A stretch of DNA of 64,000 nt from Spectribacter acetivorans (GTDB taxonomy: Bacteria > Pseudomonadota > Gammaproteobacteria > Nevskiales > Salinisphaeraceae), in contig NZ_JAVRHY010000001.1 in assembly GCF_031846305.1 (NCBI RefSeq), forward strand, positions 368,205 to 432,204, read 5' to 3'. The notes beneath the pieces are model-generated. The model saw only the letters and a program-made list of their open reading frames with translations. It was not told the origin of the DNA and did no database searches. How positions within the stretch are numbered: the first letter of the stretch is position 1; every line of letters begins with the position of its first letter. The position numbers were made by a program, and so were the translations under genes. This document shows, one piece after another, positions 18,225-25,458 of this stretch.

Positions 18225-18953
18225 ATGAGCGATCGCCGTTTGCCCCTGCGACGGGCCCCGTTGCCGTTTCGCCTGCTGGGCAGTGCGGTTCGGGCCGCCG
18301 GCAGCCTGCCGGGCGGTGATCTGGCCGCCCGCGGGGCCCGTGAAACCGAATCCTGGCTGCTGGGCGAACTGGCCCAGCGCCTGGATGGCTTGCGGCACGA
18401 GCCGGGGGCAGACGGTGACGCCGGCGACGTGACGGACCTGCCGCCCCAGGCCGATGCCATCGCCCGTTTCCAGGGCCTGCTGGCAGTCTCGCTGAACCAG
18501 CGCCCGGAAGATGCCCGCCGGTATCTGTTCGACCGGATCGTGGCGCAACTGGTGCCGGACGAGGCCCGCATCATCGCGGCGCTGTCGGATGGCGAGCCGG
18601 TGGCCGTGTGCCACGTCGGCGCCGGTATGCGGGTGGGGCCGGTGTCGCGCTGGGTGCTGGAAAACGCCTCCACCGTGGGCAAGGATGCCGGGGTCATGCT
18701 GCTCGATCAGGTGCCCAACTACATCGCCCATCTGCGCCTGCTCGGTCTGGTGCAGTTGGGCGGGCCCAGCGACGCCCTGCACACCCGGTACGAAATCCTG
18801 GAAACCGACGCCCGCGTGCGCGGTGCCGTGGCAATGGTGGACAATGAATTGAAAATGCGGCCGCGCCTGCAGCGCGGCACGCTGGTGTTGTCGGAACTGG
18901 GGCAGGCGCTGTGGCGGGCCTGCGAGGCGTCGGCAATCGAACACGACGGCTAG
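18225..18953 (+). CDS. DUF4393 (Abi-alpha-like) family protein A
   Basis: A 242-residue soluble, mostly helical protein. The segment RIVAQLVPDEARIIAALSDGEPVAVC followed by a C-terminal VPNYIAHLRLLGLVQLG fits DUF4393, in which a 'Lsp-dea-iL-aL' helix precedes a winged-helix-like part; confidence is moderate. The family name Abi-alpha comes from abortive-infection annotations, but neighbours here point to the envelope rather than defence. AGGAG lies 6 bases before the ATG. It begins a tight five-gene operon (DUF445 starts 29 bases later) and is paralogous to the gene two places downstream. Confidence 0.6.
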   Translation: MSDRRLPLRRAPLPFRLLGSAVRAAGSLPGGDLAARGARETESWLLGELAQRLDGLRHEPGADGDAGDVTDLPPQADAIARFQGLLAVSLNQRPEDARRYLFDRIVAQLVPDEARIIAALSDGEPVAVCHVGAGMRVGPVSRWVLENASTVGKDAGVMLLDQVPNYIAHLRLLGLVQLGGPSDALHTRYEILETDARVRGAVAMVDNELKMRPRLQRGTLVLSELGQALWRACEASAIEHDG

Positions 18954-18982
18954 CTGGACTCAGCGGATTCGGGGGAGGGCAG

Positions 18983-20236
18983 ATGGAGGAAGCCGGGTTT
19001 CTCGGCCTGGGGCTGGAAACATGGAAGTACATCTCCATGCCCGTGATCAGCGCGGTGGTGGGCTATGTTACCAACGTGATCGCCATCCGCATGATGTTCC
19101 ACCCCCTGGAGTTCATCGGCATCAAGGAGCCGATCCTTGGCTGGCAGGGCATCGTGCCGCGCAAGTGCGCGAAGATGGCCGGCATCGCGGTAGATACCAT
19201 CACGTCCAAGCTGCTCGACGAGGAGGAAATATTCTCGCGGCTGGACCCCCAGCGCATCGCCGACGAGCTGGAGCAGCCCACGCTGGCCATGGTCGACGAA
19301 ATCACCGAGGCGGTGATGCGCCGGCATCAGCCGCTGTTGTGGGAGTCGCTGCCCGGCGCGATCAAGCGCCAGATCATTCGCCGTGTCCAGGGCGAGGCCC
19401 CGGAGGTGATCGCCGAGGTGATGGGCGAGGTGCGCACCAACATCCGCCAGATGTTCGATCTCAAGGATATGGTGGTATCGAGCCTGGTGCGCGACAAGCC
19501 GCTGCTCAATCGCATCTTCAAGGAAACCGGGCGGGCCGAGTTCAAGTTCATCGGTCGCTCCGGGCTCTATTTCGGCTTCCTGTTCGGCTGCCTGCAGATG
19601 GGCGTCTGGGTGTTCTACCAGACCTGGTGGCTACTGCCGGCGTTCGGGCTGATGGTGGGTTACGCCACCAACTGGGTGGCACTGAAGATGATCTTCAATC
19701 CCAAGGAGTTGTGGCGGATCGGCCCGTTTTCCGTCCAGGGGCTGTTCCACAAGCGGCAGATGGAAGTGGCGCGGGATTACGGCGAGCTGGTGTCGCAGGA
19801 AATCCTCACACCCGGCAACATTCTCGAGGCCATTCTCAAGGGTCCCTACGCGGACAAGCTGTTCGCGTTGGTGGGCCGGCACGTGCAGGAGGCGATCGAC
19901 GATTCCGCCAGCGTGGCCCGGCCGTTTGTCGCCTGGACCGTGGGCACGCGAAACTATCGGCTGATGAAGGAATCCGCCATCAGCGAGGTGCTGGCCCGCA
20001 TGCCGGTGGCCCTGCAGCACGTCACCGACTATGCCGAGGACGCGATGCAGATTCGCGAGACCCTGGTCACCCGGCTGCAGGCACTGAATTCCACCGACTT
20101 CGAAGGCATGCTGCGGCCCGCCTTCGAGGAGGATGAATGGATTCTGATCGCGGTGGGCGCGGCGCTGGGCTTCGCGGTGGGCTGGTTCCAGTTGATCGTG
20201 TTGTTCGGTAGCGAGTTCGCGGCCGCATTCGGCTGA
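18983..20236 (+). CDS. DUF445 family membrane protein A
   Basis: A 417-residue inner-membrane protein of the DUF445 family (function unknown). It has the family motif twice: GYVTNVIAIRMMFHP (about 27-41) and GYATNWVALKMIFNP (about 226-240). This gives an internal pseudo-repeat, each copy followed by a 'GWQGIVP/VQGLFHKRQ' turn and an amphipathic helical domain. Further membrane segments are about 195-225 and the C-terminal WILIAVGAALGFAVGWFQLIVL. It sits between two DUF4393 paralogues, and a second DUF445 gene lies on the opposite strand 3.5 kb away. A structural or lipid-related role is inference. Confidence 0.85.
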   Translation: MEEAGFLGLGLETWKYISMPVISAVVGYVTNVIAIRMMFHPLEFIGIKEPILGWQGIVPRKCAKMAGIAVDTITSKLLDEEEIFSRLDPQRIADELEQPTLAMVDEITEAVMRRHQPLLWESLPGAIKRQIIRRVQGEAPEVIAEVMGEVRTNIRQMFDLKDMVVSSLVRDKPLLNRIFKETGRAEFKFIGRSGLYFGFLFGCLQMGVWVFYQTWWLLPAFGLMVGYATNWVALKMIFNPKELWRIGPFSVQGLFHKRQMEVARDYGELVSQEILTPGNILEAILKGPYADKLFALVGRHVQEAIDDSASVARPFVAWTVGTRNYRLMKESAISEVLARMPVALQHVTDYAEDAMQIRETLVTRLQALNSTDFEGMLRPAFEEDEWILIAVGAALGFAVGWFQLIVLFGSEFAAAFG

Positions 20237-20255
20237 TCGTCAGGAGAACGAAGTC

Positions 20256-20957
20256 ATGGCAGACAAACCCGGCAAGAGCCTGCGCCTGCCCACGCCGATG
20301 CCGGTGCGTCTGCTGCGCCGGGCCGCCGAGCGGGCCCAGGAATGGCCGATGGCCGGCACCGCGGTGAAACGACTGCAGGCGGCCGAGGAATGGGCCGTCA
20401 ATGAACTCAAGCACCGGCTGGACGAGCTGTCCGACAGCGAGCCGCGCCGGCCCCGGCACAGCCAGGCGGGCGATGCCCGGGCGATGCTGGCCGGACTGCT
20501 CACCGATGCCGATCGGCTGACCCTGGACGAGGCCCGGGAGCGTGAGTTCATCGGGGTGCTGGGTCAGCTGTGCCCCGGTCAGGCCAAGATGCTGGCGGTG
20601 CTCGGCGACGGCCGGCAGTTGCCGCTGGTGCATGTGGGCGCCGGCTTGCCCGCCGGCGCCATTCGTGAGTGGGTGCTGGAGAACGCCACCAGCCTGGGGC
20701 GCGAGGCGGGCGTCACGCTGCGTGACGACGTGCCCCGTCTGGTCGGTCACATGCGTTCGCTGGGCCTGCTGCACGTGGGGCCGGAGGATGCCGGCCTCAA
20801 GACCGCCTACGAAATGCTGGCTGCCGACACCGGCGTGCGTGACGCCAGCGTCTACATCAAGACCACTCTGCGCCTGTGGCCGCGGCTACAACGGCATACC
20901 GTGTCGCTGTCGGGTTTCGGGCAGGCGCTGTGGGCGTTTGCCGGGCCGGGATCGTGA
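20256..20957 (+). CDS. DUF4393 (Abi-alpha-like) family protein B
   Basis: A 233-residue paralogue of the gene before DUF445: both share a basic N-terminus with PxPxRLLxxA, a central acidic linker, VHVGAGLPAGAIREWVLENA (AVCHVGAGMRVGPVSRWVLE in copy A), and a C-terminal VPRLVGHMRSLGLLHVG. GTCAGGAGAA precedes the ATG. The stop overlaps the GTG of the following small gene. Two paralogues flanking one DUF445 gene suggest a heteromeric partner pair. Confidence 0.6.
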   Translation: MADKPGKSLRLPTPMPVRLLRRAAERAQEWPMAGTAVKRLQAAEEWAVNELKHRLDELSDSEPRRPRHSQAGDARAMLAGLLTDADRLTLDEAREREFIGVLGQLCPGQAKMLAVLGDGRQLPLVHVGAGLPAGAIREWVLENATSLGREAGVTLRDDVPRLVGHMRSLGLLHVGPEDAGLKTAYEMLAADTGVRDASVYIKTTLRLWPRLQRHTVSLSGFGQALWAFAGPGS

Positions 20958-21184
20958 CCGACGGCCCCTGGCTCTGGGTGGCGCTGGGCGTGCTGACCTT
21001 CGTGTTCGGCTTCATGCTGTCCTGGTGGCAGATGCGCCGGCGGCTGCAGGCCCGGGTGAACGAGGTGGTGGCCGAGGAGGTAGCCAGACGCATCCAGCAA
21101 CGGGTGCTCGACGAGCTTGGCGGTCGCCGGCCAACCGAAACGCAGCAACGACATGAATCAGACCATGACGCAGAAAAACGCTGA
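20954..21184 (+). CDS. Small single-pass membrane protein with basic coiled coil
   Basis: A 76-residue protein beginning with GTG that overlaps the preceding TGA. Residues 5-25 (PWLWVALGVLTFVFGFMLSW) form one membrane helix; the rest is a charged helix (RRRLQARVNEVVAEEVARRI) and a hydrophilic His/Glu tail. No family recognised. Translational coupling at both ends (the synthetase start lies inside it) says it belongs to the operon, perhaps as an anchor or accessory of the acyl-CoA synthetase. Confidence 0.65.
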   Translation: MTDGPWLWVALGVLTFVFGFMLSWWQMRRRLQARVNEVVAEEVARRIQQRVLDELGGRRPTETQQRHESDHDAEKR

Positions 21185-22982
21185 TCGCATCACCTTTGGG
21201 GATCTGGCCCGCGCCGGTCTCCGGGATATCGTACGTACGCCCAGTCTGGCCCGCGGCGTGGGGCTGATCGGCGCCTCGCGGGTACTCAAGCACCTGTCAA
21301 TCGGCCGCCTGGTGGAACACCACGCCCGGCGCCACCCGCACCGCACCGCCCTGCGTTTCGAGGACGAGGAATACAACTACGCGGAGTTCAATGCCGCGGC
21401 CAATCGCTACGCCCACGTGCTCAAGAAATCCGGCATCCGGTCAGGCGATCGGGTCGCGGTGCTGGTGGGCAATCGTTCGCACACGCTCATGGCGATAACC
21501 GCCATCGTCAAGCTGGGCGCGGCAGCGGCCATGTGCAATACCAAGCAGCGGGGCGAGGTGCTGGCTCACAGTCTGGGTCTGGTCGAGCCCGCGGCCGTGC
21601 TGGTTGGTGACGATCTGCACGAGGCCTTCGACGAGGTGCGTGGCGGGCTCGGGTTCGACCAGGGCGATCGCGTCTGGCATCTGGGCGAGGACAGTCGCCC
21701 CCCGGATTCCGCCGCCTACCGGGATCTGAACGCGGAGGCGCGCTCGCAGTCCGCCGCCAATCCCCCCGATACCCGCCGGGTGGAAAAGTCCCAGCCAGCC
21801 TTCTTCATCTTCACCTCCGGCACCACCGGGATGCCCAAGGCCTCGGTGATGAGTCACACCCGCTGGCTGCGCGGCGGGGCCGGGCTGGGCCTGGCCGGCA
21901 TGGGGTTGTGCGCGGACGATGCGCTCTACTGCTGCCTGCCGCTCTACCACAACAACGCGCTGACCGTGTCCTGGGGCGCGGTGCTCTGCGCCGGGGCCAC
22001 CATGGCGCTGGGCCGCAAGTTCAGCGTCTCGGCCTTCTGGGACGAGGCCCGCCGCTACGAGGCCACCGCCTTCTGCTACATCGGCGAGCTGTGCCGCTAT
22101 CTGCTGCGGGCCCCGGCCGGGCCCGGCGACCGCGATCACCTGGTGCGGGTGATCATCGGTAATGGTCTGCGCCCCGACATCTGGGACGAGTTCAAGAGCC
22201 GCTTCGGCATCGAGCGTGTCTGCGAGTTCTACGGCGCCAGCGAAGGCAACCTAGTGTTCGTCAACGGCTTCAACATGGATCGCACCGCCGGGTTCTGCCC
22301 GTTGTCATTCGCGGTGGTGGCGTTCGATCCGGTCACCGAGGCACCCACCAAGGACGACCACGGCCGCCTGCAGGAAGTGGCCACTGGCGAAGTGGGCCTG
22401 CTGGTGACCAAGATCACCAACATGGCCCCGTTCGAGGGATACACCGACGTCGAAGCCAGCGAGAAGAAACTGTTCCGCGATGCGTTCAAGAAGGGCGACT
22501 GCTGGTTCAATACCGGCGATCTCGTGCGCGATCAGGGCATGCGCCACATCGCCTTCGTCGACCGCCTCGGCGATACCTTCCGCTGGAAGGGCGAGAACGT
22601 GGCCACGACGGAAGTGGAAAAGGCCCTCAACAGCCACCCCCAGGTTGCCGAAAGCGTGGTCTACGGGGTCGAGGTGCCGCACACGGACGGTCGCGCCGGC
22701 ATGGCCGCGATCACACCCGAGGGCGACGACCTCGATTGGGCCGGTCTGGCCGTGCATCTGAAAGCGGAACTGCCGGCCTATGCGGTGCCGGTGTTTCTCC
22801 GCCTGAAGGGCGAACAGGAAGTCACCGGCACCTTCAAGCACCGCAAGGTGGAGCTCAAGAAGGAAGGCTTCGCGCCGCCGGATGACGAGGCGGTCTACTG
22901 GCTGCCGCCGGGCGGTGACGCCTACGAGCTCATGACCGCCGACGCCCGCCGGGCAATCGAGCAGGGCGAGATATCGCTCTAG
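21153..22982 (+). CDS. Long-chain acyl-CoA synthetase, FATP type
   Basis: Activates long or very-long-chain fatty acids to acyl-CoA via acyl-AMP. The 609-residue protein has the AMP-binding P-loop TSGTTGMPKAS (from residue 221), the FATP-type motif YGASEGN (GASEGN 361-366) and the C-terminal hinge region RWKGENVATTEVE. Membrane-bound FATP relatives couple uptake to activation. I chose the ATG at 21153, which overlaps the previous gene by 32 bases; 21168 is also possible. Last gene of the DUF4393-DUF445 operon, suggesting the operon handles fatty acids. It overlaps the convergent MtfA-like gene by 4 bases. Confidence 0.87.
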   Translation: MNQTMTQKNADRITFGDLARAGLRDIVRTPSLARGVGLIGASRVLKHLSIGRLVEHHARRHPHRTALRFEDEEYNYAEFNAAANRYAHVLKKSGIRSGDRVAVLVGNRSHTLMAITAIVKLGAAAAMCNTKQRGEVLAHSLGLVEPAAVLVGDDLHEAFDEVRGGLGFDQGDRVWHLGEDSRPPDSAAYRDLNAEARSQSAANPPDTRRVEKSQPAFFIFTSGTTGMPKASVMSHTRWLRGGAGLGLAGMGLCADDALYCCLPLYHNNALTVSWGAVLCAGATMALGRKFSVSAFWDEARRYEATAFCYIGELCRYLLRAPAGPGDRDHLVRVIIGNGLRPDIWDEFKSRFGIERVCEFYGASEGNLVFVNGFNMDRTAGFCPLSFAVVAFDPVTEAPTKDDHGRLQEVATGEVGLLVTKITNMAPFEGYTDVEASEKKLFRDAFKKGDCWFNTGDLVRDQGMRHIAFVDRLGDTFRWKGENVATTEVEKALNSHPQVAESVVYGVEVPHTDGRAGMAAITPEGDDLDWAGLAVHLKAELPAYAVPVFLRLKGEQEVTGTFKHRKVELKKEGFAPPDDEAVYWLPPGGDAYELMTADARRAIEQGEISL

Positions 22983-23689
22983 CCAGGCCGGCTCAGGGTG
23001 ACGCCGTAGAACTCGGTCATCAGCCGGTACAGGGGATCGTGAGCGTTCGCCAGTACGTCCGGGGACTGGAAGAACATTTCCGACGCGCCCAGGAACAGCG
23101 CATCCGGTATATCCGTGTCGGCCAGCGTCGGCAGGGCCTCGCGCGTGGTGCGGTCGGTGGCCACTGCCGTGAACTGGCGCCACCATTTTTCCGGATACTC
23201 GGCCGCACAACGGTTGCGGGGATGGGCCGTGCGCTGATCCGCCAGCCGCGCGGCGAAGGCCCGGATCACCGGGTTGCGCGGGCTGCCGCTCATCGCGTCT
23301 TCCACGTCAATCCAGGCCAGGCCGATGCGGGCAGGGGGATCGTCCGCGTCGTCAAGCGCGACCTCGCGGACGTCCGGAAAACAGTCCGCATCCCGGCCCA
23401 GCCGCAGCAGGCAGGCGTTGCCGGCCACCGCCAGGCGGATGATGTCGGGTACGGTCTGGCCGCTGGCGGTGAACCTCTTGCGCTTGAGGAAAAGGCGGAC
23501 CCGGGTGGCCAGGCGTTTCCGTTCGGCCGGGGTCAGCCGCGAAAAGGCGTGGACCGTGGCCGCGAGCCGTTCGTTATCGACCCCCGGCGCGCGCCGCCGG
23601 CGGGCGATCACGACCGGGACGAAGAACAACACCACCCCCAGGGCGGCAATGCCGGCCCCGGCGGCGATGAATACCAGTGCCCCGTTCAC
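22979..23689 (-). CDS. MtfA-like protein lacking the zinc motif
   Basis: A 236-residue protein with an N-terminal membrane helix (about 4-28). The remainder matches the MtfA (Mlc titration factor A) peptidase family: LTPAERKRLATRVRLFLKRK, then LAVAGNACLLRLG, and C-terminal GASEMFFQSPDVL...HDPLYRLMTEFY. Where MtfA has HEFAH, this protein has R143-A-F-A-A147, so both His ligands and the catalytic Glu are missing; only the distal Glu204 is kept. It is therefore probably a pseudoenzyme. It follows the DUF445 B gene by 10 bases and is likely co-transcribed. MtfA proteins are usually soluble and active, so the anchor and the loss are both unusual. Confidence 0.7.
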   Translation of the reverse strand: MNGALVFIAAGAGIAALGVVLFFVPVVIARRRRAPGVDNERLAATVHAFSRLTPAERKRLATRVRLFLKRKRFTASGQTVPDIIRLAVAGNACLLRLGRDADCFPDVREVALDDADDPPARIGLAWIDVEDAMSGSPRNPVIRAFAARLADQRTAHPRNRCAAEYPEKWWRQFTAVATDRTTREALPTLADTDIPDALFLGASEMFFQSPDVLANAHDPLYRLMTEFYGVTLSRPG

Positions 23690-23699
23690 GCGTCCGGCG

Positions 23700-24992
23700 T
23701 CAGACCAGCCCGGTGCTCTGCAGCAGCATCACTGCGGCCTGGCCGCCGCCCCCGGTAATACCCATCTCGTCGCCGAACAGCACCACCAGCTGGAATACGC
23801 CGACCATGAAGCCGAGTGCGGCACCCACCGCGATCAGGATCCACTCGTCCTGTTCGAATGCGGGGCGCAGCATGCCCTCGAACTCCTCCGGGGACAGGGC
23901 CTGCAGGCGTGTCATCAGCGTGTTCTGCAGATCGAGCGCGTCGTCGGCATAGGCCTCCACATGCTTGAGCGCGTCCGGCATGTTGTCGATGATCCTGGCC
24001 ACCGCGCTGTTCTTCATCCGGATGTAATTCTGGGTGCCCACGGTGAAGGTGACGAACGGTTTGGCGATGCTGGTCTGGTCGTCGATCGCCTTCTGCACGT
24101 GTCGGCCGATCATTGCGAATACCTTGTCCGAGTACGGCCCCTTGAGCACGGCCTCGATGATGTTGGCCGGGGTGATGATCTCCTGCGACACCAGCCGGCC
24201 GTAGTCGGCGGCGACCTCCTCCTGGCGTTTCATGAACAGGCCCTGGATGTTGAACGGGCCGATGCGGAAGACCTCCTTCGGATTGAAGATCATCTGCAGG
24301 GCCAGCCAGTTGGTGGCGTAGCCCACCGCCAGGCCGAAGGCGGGCAGCAGCCACCATTCCTGGAAGAACAGCCAGACGATCATCTGCACCACGCCGAACA
24401 GGCCGCCGAAGTAGATGCCGGACCGGGCGATGAACTTGAACTCCGCGTAGCCCACTTCCTGAAAGATAGTGTTGAGCAGGGCCTTGTCGCGGGTCAGGTT
24501 GGTGATGACCATGTCCTTGAGGTCATACATCTGCTCGATGTTGGTCTTCAGCTCGGCCATGATCTCGGCCACGATCTCCGGCATCTCGCGGTTGATGCGC
24601 TTGTAGATCTGGTTCTTGACCACGTTCGGCAGGGATTCCCACAGGGTGGGCTGGTGTTCCCGCATCACCTGGTTGGTGATGTCCTCCACCATGTTGTTGA
24701 GCGGTCCCTCGAGCTCCTCGGCGATGCGCTCGGGATCCAGCCGCTCGAAGATTTCCTTCTGGTCGATCAGCTTCTCGGTGATGGTGTCCACCGAAATGCC
24801 CGCCATCTTGGCGGCCCGCCGCGGGATGATGCCCTGCCAGCCCAGGATCGGCTTGTACACGCCGACGAATTCCAGCGGATGAAACATCATGTAGATGGCG
24901 ACCACGTTGGTGCCATAACCCACGATCGCGCTGATCACCGGCATCGACAGATAGACCAGGGGATTGGCCAGGAAATCGGCAAAGCCTTCCAT
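23700..24992 (-). CDS. DUF445 family membrane protein B
   Basis: A 430-residue paralogue of DUF445 A, alignable throughout: GYGTNVVAIYMMFHPLEFVG (from about 25) and GYATNWLALQMIFNPKEVFR, plus WILIAVGAALGFMVGVFQLV near the C-terminus. It keeps the internal duplication. Differences lie mainly in the last 30 residues (GITGGGGQAAVMLLQSTGLV here). The ATG at 24992 gives the same N-terminus as copy A, although the frame is open further upstream. The two copies may form a heteromer or serve different conditions. Confidence 0.85.
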   Translation of the reverse strand: MEGFADFLANPLVYLSMPVISAIVGYGTNVVAIYMMFHPLEFVGVYKPILGWQGIIPRRAAKMAGISVDTITEKLIDQKEIFERLDPERIAEELEGPLNNMVEDITNQVMREHQPTLWESLPNVVKNQIYKRINREMPEIVAEIMAELKTNIEQMYDLKDMVITNLTRDKALLNTIFQEVGYAEFKFIARSGIYFGGLFGVVQMIVWLFFQEWWLLPAFGLAVGYATNWLALQMIFNPKEVFRIGPFNIQGLFMKRQEEVAADYGRLVSQEIITPANIIEAVLKGPYSDKVFAMIGRHVQKAIDDQTSIAKPFVTFTVGTQNYIRMKNSAVARIIDNMPDALKHVEAYADDALDLQNTLMTRLQALSPEEFEGMLRPAFEQDEWILIAVGAALGFMVGVFQLVVLFGDEMGITGGGGQAAVMLLQSTGLV

Positions 24993-25079
24993 GATGAGTC
25001 TCGCTCCCGTCGTCGAGCGGGCCGGGGGCCGCTCCTCCCTGCACCTGGTCACGATGTCGCGATCGTGCCGGTTTAGTGT

Positions 25080-25126
25080 TGTAAAAGTCAGTAATGACTG
25101 TAACAGTATGTCAGAGAATTCTGTAA
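25080..25126. promoter_or_regulatory. TGTAA half-site cluster in divergent promoter
   Basis: Three TGTAA half-sites lie at 25080-25084, 25099-25103 and 25122-25126. Two overlapping palindromes sit among them: AGTCA-GTAA-TGACT (25086-25099) and ACTGT-A-ACAGT (25097-25107). The gap separates DUF445 B from the small-helical gene and is distinctly AT-rich for this genome. It resembles the site near 18120. Confidence 0.4.
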
Positions 25127-25226
25127 GCCAAATCACGGCGGCTGCAGCCTGGCGGGGCCGGCGATAACGAACTTGCCCGACCCCGACTCGACGTGGCGCC
25201 AGGCAAGATTGCGGGAGGGGAAAAGC

Positions 25227-25448
25227 ATGAGTCAGAACCCGATGCAGGCGCTGCAACAGCGGCTGGGGGCCAATGCCGACGAACTGGCGTTTCTGGAATT
25301 CGTGGACGACGACACGCTGACGGCAATCAGCGAGGCCGCCGGCCGCGAACTGGATGCCCGTCACGATGCACTGACCGCCGCGATCACCAACGGCGTTGCG
25401 GCACTGCCGGGCATGCTCGGCGGCCTCGCCCGCCGCGTGCTCACCTGA
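25227..25448 (+). CDS. Small helical protein of a duplicated two-gene module (copy 1)
   Basis: A 73-residue, acidic-to-neutral helical protein (MSQNPMQALQQRLGANADEL...) ending in a hydrophobic/basic stretch ALPGMLGGLARRVLT that could lie on a membrane. GGGAGGGG precedes the ATG. It has a counterpart of similar size and ending (RLVPRAFRGPVKKLLFGDHD) just before the second solenoid gene at 53653-53883. No known family. It may be a partner or adaptor of the solenoid protein that starts 10 bases downstream. Confidence 0.7.
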   Translation: MSQNPMQALQQRLGANADELAFLEFVDDDTLTAISEAAGRELDARHDALTAAITNGVAALPGMLGGLARRVLT

Positions 25449-25458
25449 GGGGCTGGCG

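Noticed and set aside
18225..20957. Anti-phage defence island suggested by the Abi-alpha-like proteins
   Set aside because: Neighbours are DUF445, FATP synthetase and DUF1302, with no nuclease, NTPase, integrase or phage gene; the family name alone does not support defence.
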